Notes: generated from the sequence alone by a model not told the origin. Counted from the first letter of the stretch, positions 20,232-31,002 are shown. The stretch: 37,771 nt of DNA from Cochliopodium minus (GCA_024220525.1 JAMYWO010000220.1:1834-39604), one strand, 5' to 3'. Numbers and translations are program-made.

Positions 20232-21407
20232 ATGGATCAAAATCAAAACAATACCCAAACAAAGAAATCAAATTTTCCCTTGAAAAATCCACTTGATTTG
20301 GTATCTGGTTTGACCACTATTGGAAAACAAAATTTTGGTATTTATAATTTTTTTTTTTTTTTATCCTCTTTTACATCTATTTGAGTAAATTTTTTGTTAT
20401 AACTTAATTGCATTCTCTTTTTCTAAATTGTAATATTTGGTTTTTTATAAATCATTTAAGAACAAAATATTTTTCAAACAAATATAAAATTTATATTTTT
20501 TTTTAATTTTTGTCGCATAATTAAATATTCCTCTGTATAGGTAATACACCACGTCCAACACAAGCTGCAGGACCATTTTTTGCATCCATTAGTGCATGTG
20601 ATAATGGAAATTATGAATTAGCAGAACAAAAGATTGTGGAGGCTGTAGAAATTGCAGAACAGGAATTTAAACAACAACCAAAAGTAACAGAGGCAAAAGA
20701 ACAAGTTGCAACATATCTCCACATGATGGGTTATATATTAGCACATAGAAAATCATATGATAAAGCTGCAATCGCATATAAAAGATCATTAGAAATGTGG
20801 GAATCTATAAATGGAGAAAAATCTAAAAAAAAATTGATTGGATTATGGTCTGATTGTGCCAAATTCTTTGAAATTAAAGGAGATCATGAAGAAGCTTTGA
20901 CTCTTCTCACCAAGTGTGAACAAGTCATCGTTGAAGAAAAAGGAAAAAATAATAAAGATTATAGTGCTTTGCTTGTTGCTAAGGCTCAAGTTTATTCTCA
21001 TCAAAAGAAATTTACTGAGGCTGAACAACTTTTCAAAGAATCTATCGAATGTGTTGGTGAAGGATTCAATCAAGTTGCTCCAACCAAACAGTAAAAAAAA
21101 AAAAAATAATTAATTTATATGCTTTATTGTAAAATTCAGTATAGAAATATCGTGCATTATTATTATTATTTGATCAAGGCTGATTATTTGCCTTTATAAT
21201 TTAATCCCATTCTCAATTATCATAATTTTATAAAATAAATATAAAATAAAAATGGATATAAATACAATTTTTTTGTTTCCAAAATAATATTTATACTTTA
21301 TTCTTAGATATGCACTTTGGTTGAAGCAAGTAGGAAGAAATGAAGAGGCTAAAGATAAAATGGAGGAAGCTAAAAACCTCAATGAGAAATTTAAGGAGAA
21401 AAAGTAA
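20232..21407 (+). CDS. TPR-repeat protein
   Basis: Exons 20232-20337, 20541-21090 and 21308-21407 give 251 residues plus TAA. From residue about 50 it is all helical, with tetratricopeptide repeats of the kinesin-light-chain type: GNYELAEQKIVEAVEIAEQ, LHMMGYILAHRKSYDKAAIA, KFFEIKGDHEEALTLLTKC, KAQVYSHQKKFTEAEQLF and LWLKQVGRNEEAKDKMEEA. The N-terminal 40 residues are polar and lack a signal or membrane segment. TPRs bind other proteins; no specific complex can be named. Confidence 0.9.
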
Positions 21408-21645
21408 GATAGTGGGATGACATTCATTATAATCAAACATAATTAATTCCATCTTTCTATATAAATTTACTTTCCCCTTATAATTATAAGATAAAAATTA
21501 TTGGATTAAATAAAAAAATATAATTTATAAAGAAACATTTCTTTTTTCACTCGAAAAGATCAGAATGATTGCAAATTTCAAATTTCCCTTTGCTTAAAGA
21601 TATTTCGAAGAAAAATCATTGTTATATTTAGTTTTCAAAAAAAAA

Positions 21646-22167
21646 ATGTCTTCCAATATGTCCTCCAATAAGAAAATCAAATTGAATCATCCCATAGTTG
21701 GAAATAATGAATACTATGGACTTCATGAAAAATTTTTTTGATCACCATGATCGTCTTTCCACTCTTTCTCATGACAAATTTGAATATGCGCATCGTATTG
21801 TGTATATGGTGGGGTTTACCTAAGATAATGGAGATACAGATATAAGGATTTCTGTGTTATCATGGAACAGGAATGTGTCAATAAATGTTTGATTATACAT
21901 TAATTTATTTACCTTTTATTTTAGAGAAGAGATAATTGATAAGAGAATAAATGTTCTTAAGAATGGATCCAAACTGAATTTGAAAGATCTCAAAAAACAA
22001 GAGGAAGACCTGGATTCTACGTCAACCTCGTGCACAAAGAGCTCTACATCATTGTGAAAGACAAAATTCTTTTCACAGCAAGAAAAATGAGTGGGGTGTA
22101 TGACTCACCAAAGCAGTTCTGTCACATTGTCTTTTCCAAAAGCTTTAAATTTTTAAAAGTGGAATAA
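21646..22167 (+). pseudogene. Decayed protein-coding gene, family unknown
   Basis: Protein-like sequence is spread over different frames. From ATG 21646, SSNKKIKLNHPIVGNNEYYG runs into a stop just after a T7 run. Dropping one T would continue as DHHDRLSTLSHDKFEYAHRI, then a TAA interrupts GFT/DNGDTDIRISVLSWNRN. After a probable intron (acceptor near 21925), EEIIDKRINVLKNGSKLNL runs out of frame with RPGFYVNLVHKELYIIV, which ends in TAA at 22165-22167. The amino-acid composition and the normal base composition suggest a once real gene now carrying about three lesions. Sequencing errors in homopolymers are an alternative explanation. I do not recognise the family. Confidence 0.5.
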
Positions 22168-22364
22168 AACTCGAAATTCCCTCCTTGTTTCACTCAAAAA
22201 GCTTTTCTTTTTCTTCATAAGGAAAGCTTTCTATTTCAAAAATCTCTTCAAATATTGGTCATGAGTTTGTCAGTCTGAAAGAAAAAGATTTTTATCTCTT
22301 CCACATAAAAGTTATTTGATTTGGCTGCCTATTTATTTGCTCAAAAAAAAAAAAAAAAGAGTCA

Positions 22365-23315
22365 ATGAATTTAGCTAATTTAGACCGTTTTTCTCTCACC
22401 AAAATTTTTTCTTTTCTTGATTTGAAAAGTGTGATTTGTTTATCAGAGGTCAGCAAAAGGATGAATGATGTTGGCAAACATGATATGATTTGGAAGAATT
22501 TGTTTGAGTATCATTATGGATCTTCTGATAATTGTTATGATTTAAAGTAATCTTCTTTTAAATTTGGTTCATTAAATCTATTTTTAATTTTCAGCTCAAT
22601 AAAAATAAAAGATTGACAATTATTAAATAAAAGCAAATTTATTAAATAAAAAGATGGAAAAAAATTTTCAAAGATCAATACTCAAAGGATGAATGGAACC
22701 CTAAAAGTAGCTCTTTCATAGTTTTAAATAAAAATAAAACACTAAAGATGGTGTCTAACGGATACCATACATGCCCTGCGAAAAGAAAGGTGTTGATAAG
22801 GGGCTCAAAATCAACTACAGAGAAGAAAAAGTTTTTGAAGAAGGTTTGGAATCTCAAGATTGAACACTTTACATATTTAGGGATCGGATTTATCCCAGCA
22901 AAATTTTCTGGGGAGAGCAAAAGAATCTTATTTACATCTGAACTTTCTTTGACAAAAGGGACATCTGTTATTTGTAAAAAAAATTTTTTTTTTATTTCAA
23001 AGTTTTTTTAAAAGTTAAACGAATTTAAAGTAAATATTTTTCATTTTATCCTTTTTTGAAAATTTTTTAATTTATTTTCATCGTTCGAAAGATCATACAG
23101 GGGTGTATTATTGTGATTCAGATCAAAAAGATATTTCTCCTATTAGGTTTGGGAATTCCAAAAATCAGATATTGACAATTAAACTGGATACTTTAAAAAG
23201 AAAATACGGAGTGAGTGTAGGCAAAGGGAAAAATTATGATTTTTTTTTCCCAGAAGTACAAGAAGACACTTATTATAATTTAGTGGCCATAATAAGCCTT
23301 GTCTCTAGTCAATAG
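22365..23315 (+). CDS. F-box protein with SPRY-like domain
   Basis: Exons 22365-22546, 22654-22973 and 23092-23315 (TAG) give 241 residues. Residues 1-50 form an F-box (LTKIFSFLDLKSVICLSEV, ending MIWKNLFEYHYG). The rest resembles a degenerate SPRY/B30.2 fold: SSSFIVLNKNKTLKMVSNGY, FTYLGIGFIPAKF, HTGVYYCDSDQKD, ILTIKLDTLKRKYGVSVGKG and YYNLVAIISL. The arrangement matches the better-preserved F-box/SPRY gene at 32974-33965. F-box proteins link substrates to SCF ubiquitin ligases and the SPRY-like part would bind the target. The second exon's acceptor at 22652-22653 was chosen because it alone keeps the frame open (WKKIFKDQYSKDEWNP). Confidence 0.85.
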
Positions 23316-23416
23316 ATCCAAACGCGTTGTTAATAAAAGACCAGCAACAAATAAAAGATGTGTATCTTTTTAAGAACTATTTTTTGAAATTTTTTAATTT
23401 TATTAAAATCTAAAAC

Positions 23417-23653
23417 TTAATTTGTTTTAATTTTCTTGTTTTGTGTTTTGTATCTTTTTTCATTTGATGAGAGCTCTTGGTGGGGTTTATTGGAAGTAGA
23501 AATGAACAAGTAATTGAGAATTATGTGAGTGATTGGTTTGGGAAATTTAGAAGGAAGCCTTTTTGAGAAGAACTTCAAACAAAAATGAAAAGTTTTGATT
23601 TCATCTTTGGTGTCATTGGGCATGTAAATGTGGGTTTCGGGTGACCAAAACTT
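23417..23653 (-). CDS. Ankyrin-repeat protein, C-terminal exon (partial)
   Basis: The open frame runs from the N at 23654 to TAA at 23419-23417. It encodes KFWSPETHIYMPNDTK, then CLKFFSKRLPSKFPKPIT, then HIILNYLF and a basic tail. The LPSKFPKPITHIILNYLF stretch resembles the short F-box/SOCS-box-like segment that ends many protist ankyrin proteins; that is a resemblance only. The first 77 nt on its upstream side equal window positions 1-77, where the frame continues through a linker into ankyrin repeats. The two parts are therefore very probably one gene. Confidence 0.85.
   Translation of the reverse strand, partial: KFWSPETHIYMPNDTKDEIKTFHFCLKFFSKRLPSKFPKPITHIILNYLFISTSNKPHQELSSNEKRYKTQNKKIKTN
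23577..23653. repeat. Second copy of the 77-nt segment at 1-77
   Basis: It is identical to window positions 1-77 and ends exactly at the N. See the entry at 1-77. Confidence 0.9.
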
Positions 23654-23654
23654 N
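23654..23654. other. Single N: contig join
   Basis: The ankyrin frame to the left does not continue to the right of this base. Its true continuation is at window positions 78 onward. Confidence 0.85.
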
Positions 23655-23975
23655 TGGAGCAAGAATTCTATTTTCATCAAAAACTTGTAAAATAGGAATT
23701 AATATTTAAGTACCAGAACAATACTACGACAAAAATTTAATCTGCAACTTGAAAAATGCCTCCACTTTAAGGCTGTTTCTAGAGCTGATGGAACTGATAC
23801 TACTCTAGATTTAGCAACATTTACAGTCACATAAAAAGGTTGAAGGGGAATGGCGGTTGTGCCTTTATTTTATCACTTGGGACTACTGCTTGAATAGCAG
23901 GAGGAGTTGAATGTGTGGGGCATAAGGCATAATTGAATATCTTCTCCACCAGTGCCAGAAAGAAAATAAAAAAAA
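23655..23975. other. Unexplained higher-GC stretch at the start of piece C
   Basis: From about 23740 to 23960 the G+C content is well above the surrounding intergenic DNA. No frame stays open for long and no motif is recognisable on either strand; on the minus strand short protein-like pieces such as PTHSTPPAIQAVVPSDK are broken by stops. It could be gene debris, a foreign or chimeric piece at a contig end, or the leader of the nuclease gene that starts at 23976. Confidence 0.4.
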
Positions 23976-25282
23976 ATGAAAATAGAAGCCAAAAAAATAA
24001 AGGTTCTCACATTCAATGTATTGGCCAAAGTATATGGGGATAAAAATATCAATAAAAATGAGGTCAATAATTATGATTGGGAAAAAAGAAAGACGATGAT
24101 AAGAGAAATCTTATTGGAAAAGAAGCCAGATATAATGCTCCTCCAAGAAGTAGATATGTTCAATGAGTTTTGGTTCGAAAATCAAATGTGTTTTAAAAAA
24201 AAATTTTATTAATTATCAATTTTCAAAAGGAACAATTTATTAGAGAAGGAGATGGATCACGAGAGTGTGTACGAAAAAAAAATCAGAAAAAAAGATGGAG
24301 TACTCATCAGTTGGAACAGGGAAAAATATTCAATGATCAGCAAAAAGAGGGTAGAGTTTGACGATCTTTTGAAAGAACATACAAACTTTAAAAAAAGAGT
24401 TTTGGGAGAAAACAATGGATGCATTATTTTTTTAAGGAGCATTCTTGACAACTCTCCTTTAATTGGTTAATTAGTATTAATCTTATTAATTTTATTAAAA
24501 TTTTTTTAAGTTTCAAACTTGCATCTTCAATGGAGACCATTAAAAGTACTGAATTTTTTAAAAATTAAAAAAAAATTATCAATAAATTGAACATCACAAA
24601 AAAAATGACAGACAGACGTGAAAATATTCCAGGTGTATTTTTTTCTGAAACATCTCAAAGAATTCTTGAACGAAATTTGTGAATGTGAAAATTTGAAAGA
24701 AGAAGAACTACCAATAATATTAGGAGGGGACGTAAGCAAACCTTTTTTAGTTTCAAAATAATCAAATTTTTATTTTCAATCAAGTTTAATAGCACACCAA
24801 ATTCGGGAGTAGTTGAATTTATTGAAGAGGGGAAATTAGGAATGGGAAATGAGGATTTTAACAAATATATTTTAAAAAATTATAAAGAATATTTAGTAAA
24901 AATAAACTCTGTAGATCTTGATAAACCCAAAATTTCTAAAGAAAAAGAGGTTGAAAACTATTTTATAAAACATGACTTTTCTTTTAGAAGTGGCCTCCTT
25001 TTTTCAAAAGAAATTAAAGAGACCAAAATTTCAATAAAGTTTGGAAACTGCACAAATTTTACCAAAGATTTTGTGGACATGATAGATTACATTTTTTTTA
25101 ACCAAAATGTGAAAGCAATAAAAGTCCAGCCCTTATTGACTGAAAAAATGAAAACAACTTTATCTGAATGGGATGAAGTTCAACCTAAAACCCCTAGAAA
25201 TCAACTTACCCCTCTCTTGCTTCCCAATGAAAATTGGCCTTCTGACCATCTCATGATTTGTGTTGATCTGGAAATTAATTAA
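23976..25282 (+). CDS. EEP-family nuclease/phosphodiesterase (CCR4/nocturnin/Angel type)
   Basis: Exons 23976-24187, 24230-24465, 24511-24545, 24612-24731 and 24785-25282 (TAA) give 366 residues. The conserved active-site blocks appear in order: LTFNVLA (Asn, residue about 14), LLQEVD (Glu, Mg2+ ligand), SNLHLQW (His), GGDFNSTPNS (Asp/Asn, split exactly by an intron after GGD), DMIDYIFF, and WPSDHLM (the catalytic SDH near the C-terminus). All key residues are kept, so an active Mg2+-dependent phosphodiesterase is expected, as in CCR4-type deadenylases, nocturnin or 2'-phosphodiesterase. No LRR or mitochondrial leader is visible. The exact substrate is open. Confidence 0.9.
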
Positions 25283-25469
25283 TGAAAATTGAAAATATAA
25301 ATAAATTGTGTCAATTCATTCAATTTTTTTAAAATATAATTAATTTTTGCAACAGGTTTATTCTCATTTTAATGAAAATTGAGAATTATTTGGACAAAGG
25401 AAATAATAATTAAAAATTTTTTTTTTATTTATTTTTTTTTATAATAATAATTGATTTGAAGCAAGGATT

Positions 25470-28400
25470 TTAGTTTGGTCTCTCCAAGATTTTGTTACGT
25501 TTGAGGAAAACAGCAACAAAACCAGCCAAAATAATGGAGGAGATGAAAAGTTGTGGAGAAAAAGGGAGAGAAGAAGAGGAAGAACCTTGATGATCAAGGG
25601 TGACGGTGAACAAAAGGGTTTCGTGGGTAGAGGAAGATTGTTGGTTGGTAGAACGAGATAAGTCTGGATAAAAGTTAAATTGGTAAGTTCCTTCTGGCAA
25701 GTTGTTGTGAGAGAAAGAAAGGGAAACTTGGTAAGAGTTACTGAAAGAAGCAACATTGACGTGAGGAACCAAAACAGTACCGTCGGAAGTTTGGAAAGAT
25801 GCATACAAAAGAGCATCACGCAATGCAACTCCTTGGCAAGAAAGAGAGAAGGTTGCAACAACGGTGGTCTTATCAGCTTCAGGGGCAGAAGAGGAGTAAA
25901 CGTTTTGGGAAACATCAATCTTTCCTCCAATTTCTACTTTGTAGGTAACTGCTTGTCCTTTTTCTCCCAAGATTTCAAATCTTTGGTTGTTGATTCCTTG
26001 AGCATACAAAATGATTTCAGCAGGACCAGAAATAGCATTAGGAGTGATTGCCCAGTCAATTTCAAAGAAGTCTCCACTTTGGGTAGCGCTCTTGGAGACA
26101 GAAGTAAAGGTGTTTCCAGAAGTAGAGTCCTTGTGAACCAAAGACAAGTAAACATTGCTTCCACCAGTTCCAGCTTTGATGATTTGACCACTGTTTTGAT
26201 CTCTCAATTTGAATCTGAATTCAACGTTGTTACCATAAGAGAGGGTGGTTGTTTTTGGTTCATCGGTCAATTCAAAGAGTCTCAAATCAGATGGGACAGA
26301 AAAGCTGAGTTGATTTACATCATCGAACAAATCGTTGTTTTCAGAATCATAAGGGCTGAGTTCAATGGATTCTCCAGCTGCAGTGAGATATCTGAAAGAA
26401 ATTGTGTTATGTCCAAAGTTGTCGAGTTTTGGGACGAGGGAAAGAGAAAAGAGATATCCTTCTGGTGTTTGATGTCCTATATTTTAAATATAATAAATTT
26501 ATGGATAAATATTTATGAAATTGATAAAATTTATGTTTACCTTTAATAGAATGTACAGTGGAACCTCCTGCAACAACATCCATAAAGTATTCTCTGGAGA
26601 TGTTTTTACCAAGAAAGTCAGTATTATCCAACAAGTGGACAGAACGAAGATCAAAAGAAGCAGGGACCATTCTTACATCAACTCTGTCACCAATTTTGTA
26701 AACAGATTTTCTAGAAGCTCCCAAGAAAGTGATTTCGGAAGCAACCATCTTGGATGAAACTTGGTAAACAACTTCACCTCTGGAGTGAGCTCCCACCTTT
26801 TCGTTGGAGACAACAAAGTTAAAGGTGAGGGAACCAGATGGGATGTTTTCTTTTTCGAGGTTGAATCTAAAAGTAACAGAATCAGTTTCAGTGCTGGATT
26901 CTTCTACTTGGATGACTGCACCAGAGGAATCAATTACGTTCATTTGTGCTGCGAATTTTTCGACTGCTTTTTCTGAATCCAAAGAAACTTCAAAGGTGAA
27001 AGAGGTACCAACAGATACGGTTTCTCCTACATTGATTTCTTTTCCGGCAGATTCTTGGTAAGCTTTTGGTGAAATTTTTAATTTATATCCAACAGTTCTG
27101 GAAGCACCAAAGTCAAGAGCAATTATACCGATATTAGCTACTTGATATCTGCAAATTACTTGAAATTTGATTTCTCCCAAATCTTTACGGGTATCAAAGA
27201 TGTCGATAGGGATATATTTGGATTTTTCCTTGGAAAAGTTCAATTGGAATTTTTCTTTGTTAGCTCCAAACAAGGTGTTGATTTCAACAGTAAATCTGTT
27301 TGAAGAAAGACCATTGTATCCAGTAACACGAAGAGTTGGTCTAAATCTGGTTCCAACAGTGAGACCTCCCTTGATAACTTCTCCTTGTTCATTTTCGAGG
27401 ATGAGTTCAGTGTTGAAGTGTTGGTTGATGAGACCAGCTGCGATGGAAGTTTGTTGTGCATAAGAGACATCGGTCAAAGTAGTTCCAACAGATTCAATGA
27501 AATCTTGAAGAGCCTCGAGATTCACTCTGTTAGTGATATAATCTAACTTAGATACACTTGAGAGAAGAGCGATAGCATAGATTGCTTCATGTGTATTTTT
27601 ATAGTTTCCAGAATCATCACCACTGGAGAATCCTCCTGATGGTTTTTGGAGAGATGCAAAATAATTTACCAATCCTTCAGTATGTTCAGTAATATCCATT
27701 TCAGTAACAACCGCAAGATAAGTAGCAAAAGAATTAGCAGTGATCTAAAAATAAAAAAAAAGATTAGAAATAAATAAATATTTTGGTTATTTGAAGAATA
27801 TCTCAAAAAATTGATTACAGCAGGCAAATCTTTATTTTGAAAAGAAAAAAAAGTTTCTCTATCCACAGTTGTCAATGCTTCTTTAAGAATGGAGTGGATT
27901 CTTGGGAAATTCTTTGTAACAAAGCTTGATTTAAGAGTTGCGAGAAGATTGAAGACTTGGAAAGCAGATACTGTTGCCTCAAGTGACCCTGATTCACCAA
28001 CACTATTTGCATACAATCCAGATTTTTCATCATAAAGAGATCTTACAAATCCAAGAATTTCTTGTGGATTTTGGACTTTGATTCCCAAAAAATTATAAAT
28101 TAAAAGAATATCCCTAAATTTAAGATCAGTTTAAGAAAAAATATATATATTTTTTAAATATCATTCTTGCCTTGTGGATGAAATATCAGAAGTTTCTGAA
28201 TTATCTGAAAATCCTCCATCTTTTCTTGTATTCTCTTTAATAAAATCTCCAATAGTGTGTAAAGTTAACTATAATTTTTGAAAAGATTTGAGATTATTAA
28301 ATTTGGAAAAAAAATTCTATTTGTCAAAGAGATTACTTTATCGATTTGATTAAATACAGTTGCAAGGAATACTCCTGATTTAGTTGATTCAATGTTTCCC

Positions 28401-28654
28401 CTTGCAAGTTGAAGTGCAGATGGTCTTAATTGTTCTTCTACAAGACCACCATCTCCAGCTTGATACATGGTCAATCCTCCCAAGGTATCTTTCAACTGTT
28501 GAAAAAATAATAAATGTTTAAGAATAAAATATTATTTGTAATTAACATTATATCTTGATATTAAAGGTAAAAAAAAAAAAATAATGGATCATACACTTCC
28601 AAATGCCAATGTGACAAATGCAAAGATGAAAAATAAGTAAATTATATTCTTCAT
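25470..28654 (-). CDS. Large type I membrane protein: toroid-like plus beta-sandwich repeats
   Basis: Exons 28654-28595, 28495-28337, 28268-28171, 28113-27819, 27744-26541 and 26476-25470 give 940 residues. Residues 1-19 are a signal peptide (KNIIYLFFIFAFVTLAFG). About 20-330 contain GG-F repeats (KDGGFSDN, PSGGFSSGDDSGNYKNTHEA, SGLYANSVGESGSLEATVSA) typical of an alpha/alpha toroid. About 330-880 look like successive beta-sandwich domains. About 910-930 is one membrane segment (LFISSIILAGFVAVFL) followed by KRNK. Ribophorin II (OST) and alpha-macroglobulins combine such folds, but ribophorin II is shorter and has three C-terminal helices, so I only call it a secretory-pathway protein. The codon use looks like that of a well-expressed gene. 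Intron 28170-28114 begins with GC. Confidence 0.88.
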
Positions 28655-28825
28655 TGGTTCAAATAAATAAATAAAAATTTTTTTTTATTATTTTTTTTTT
28701 ATTTATTTTTTTTTTTTTTTGTGATGATATATTTAAAAAAGAGAATGATGTAACAGTTTATAATACAACGTATCATGGTGTAACAAATAAAAAATTTTTT
28801 AATCAAAAAAAAAAATTGATGGATA

Positions 28826-29098
28826 TTAAATTTGAGAAGAAAATAGATTGGTAAATGTTGGATTTTCATGGATAAAATTAATATATATTCCTGCCATAAA
28901 AGTCATGGTTCCAAATAATGTTGTTGTTTTTAATCCTGGATGATTCTTTATTTGTTTCAATTTATTTCTTTCCAAAAATAACCACCCACTTATGGCAAAT
29001 GGAGATATTCTCCTCAAATATTCACAAGATGAGCATGGTTTTTTATTCACAATTTCATAAGAATCACCTATTGATTCATTTTCAGTCCTATTACTCAT
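28826..29098 (-). CDS. Small single-pass membrane protein
   Basis: This is an intronless 90-residue frame. It has a polar N-terminus, the motif KKPCSSCEYLRRISPFAISG and one hydrophobic segment (TTTLFGTMTFMAGIYINFI, residues about 58-76). The CxxC followed by a short hydrophobic stretch recalls the DUF4536/DMAC1-type mitochondrial complex I assembly proteins, but the match is weak. Its base composition is above background for intergenic DNA here, and it sits in its own 5'/3' space between two minus-strand genes. Confidence 0.65.
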   Translation of the reverse strand: MSNRTENESIGDSYEIVNKKPCSSCEYLRRISPFAISGWLFLERNKLKQIKNHPGLKTTTLFGTMTFMAGIYINFIHENPTFTNLFSSQI

Positions 29099-29222
29099 TT
29101 ATTCAAATATTTTTTTTATTATAAATATATTTTGAATAAAAATGAACCAATGCATCCGGAACATAAAATAAGTTTAACTAGATAGAATTATAGACAAAAA
29201 ATATTTTATTTTCACATTTATT

Positions 29223-29531
29223 TCATTTATCATTAAAAAATTTTGAAATCCATTTAAAATCACTTTTCATTTCTTCCTTTACACTATCAAAAAAATGTCC
29301 AGAATAGCCTTTATCTTTTATATCGAGCTCAATTTTATTTTTATCTTTCTTATTAGTTTTATCAGGGAGAGCTCTATCTTTATTCATCAATTTTTTACTG
29401 ATTTGCTTTGCTCTATCTTCAGTATTTACAATGAATTGCTGAAATTTTCTACTTTCGCTCAATTCTTTGACAATGAATTTCTTCATTGTTTCAATTATTA
29501 TTTTCTCAAATCCCTTAAAATTCATCTCCAA
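29223..29531 (-). CDS. Small charged protein, unknown
   Basis: An intronless frame of 102 residues. It is helical and Lys-rich, with ESRKFQQFIVNTEDRAKQIS and a C-terminal amphipathic segment (GHFFDSVKEEMKSDFKWI). There is no signal or membrane segment. I recognise no family. Its stop lies about 120 bp from the small membrane protein gene and its start about 90 bp from the SGNH gene's stop, all on the same strand. Confidence 0.6.
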   Translation of the reverse strand: MEMNFKGFEKIIIETMKKFIVKELSESRKFQQFIVNTEDRAKQISKKLMNKDRALPDKTNKKDKNKIELDIKDKGYSGHFFDSVKEEMKSDFKWISKFFNDK

Positions 29532-29618
29532 TTTTTTTTAATTTATATCACGACTAATGGGATAATTAATCCTCCAAAATCTGATACTTTTTGTTGATGA
29601 GATAATATATTTGATATT

Positions 29619-31002
29619 CTAAAAAATTAATTTTATTAACAAGAAGAATAAGATAACCACAATAAAAATAGATATAGATTTTAAAAATTTCATTTTTTGC
29701 ATCATTTTTTTCTCCATTCCAGTAAAACTTTCTCTCCATTCTCTTTGATGAACCTTTTTTCCTCTCATCCACATTTTGTTGACATGATCGTAAGGGTTGA
29801 AACCTTCAGAGTAGTTTCTCTCTTTGAAAACAGTAAATTCATTTACATTGGCCTTAATGCAACTCAGCAAGTTGTTTGTGATTTTGTCACCTCCAGAAAC
29901 GCCTTCAATGAAACAAAATATATATATAAGATTTGAGGCGAAAAAGAAAACATGAAATCAAAAAAAAAATTAAAATTAATTACCAGGTTCAATAGAGTTG
30001 GCATAGTCAATCATTTTGTCAAAAACGGTTGCCCTGAAAAAATTAAAAATAAAAGAAGAAACAAAAACAAAATAAACAATACAAATCAATGACATTGAGT
30101 TTATTGTTGTGGGCAATTCTAAGGATGAATTTGTTAAGGAGAAATACACCAAAAGATGCGAGTATTTGAACCCAAACATTTGTGAAAACAGGGTAATAGA
30201 TGCTACACATTATAATCTTTGCATTGGGAACTCTTTCTTGGATTGCTTTGATTGCTCTTTCGTAATTTGCTTTGAATTGAAGAGGGACTTCGTAGAAGAT
30301 GCTTGGTCTGAATCTTGAATAGATTCTGGAGAGTGCATGTAGCCCATCATTTCCTCCTATTGAAATCAAAATGTGTGTTGCATCCAATGGAATCTTTGCT
30401 GAAAAAATAATTGAAAAATGATTGATTATATTATTGATTATAGTATATGCAACCATATACTGAAATATCAATTGTATATGTTAAGAAGATATATCTCGAA
30501 TAGAGATGAATGATTTTTTATCGTGTTAAAAAATATTTTTTACATGAAATTTGTCAGTAAATGATCGTTAATTGGATCAATATAAATCTGCATACAAATG
30601 ATTATATGTTAATTTGGGTACCATTGATCAATAATAAAGCATCTTATGTTGAGATATAAAAATTGATCCAAATTATATGGCGCAAAATTAAATTCTTGCA
30701 AAAAAATTTTCAATATGTGGATATCAAAAAAAAAAATTTCCCTTATGTTGATATATAGGTGTATACTCAATAAACATATGATAATTAATTCTAAATTTAC
30801 GTATTTGAAAATCGATCATCCCATTTGTTATTTGCCCATCTTGTGCCAATAAGGTCACTTTCTTTTTATCCCCAATCTTTTTCATCAAAATATCTGTGAC
30901 AGACTCATTCTTCTCAACATAACGCATATTATCTAAAATACTATCCCCCAGTAATATAATGTGGTCTTTATCATTCTGTTTAGTGGAATTTTCTTTGCTC
31001 AT
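29619..31002 (-). CDS. Tail-anchored SGNH/GDSL-like hydrolase
   Basis: Exons 31002-30801, 30398-30083, 30033-29984 and 29902-29619 (TAA) give 283 residues. Block I is ILLGDSILDN (nucleophile Ser about 21); block III is ISIGGNDG (about 82-86). The region where the catalytic DxxH usually sits reads YANSIEPGVSGGDKI and lacks that motif, so the catalytic His/Asp pair is not obvious. There is no N-terminal signal. The last 20 residues (SISIFIVVILFFLLIKLIF) form a C-terminal tail anchor, placing the enzyme on the cytosolic face of a membrane. Intron 1 (30800-30399, 402 nt) is the longest in this part and holds nothing I can identify. Confidence 0.87.

Noticed and set aside
25680-26546. 288-codon open frame on the plus strand
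   Set aside because: It lies antisense to the last exons of the large membrane-protein gene and crosses its splice sites. Its sequence has no domain pattern.
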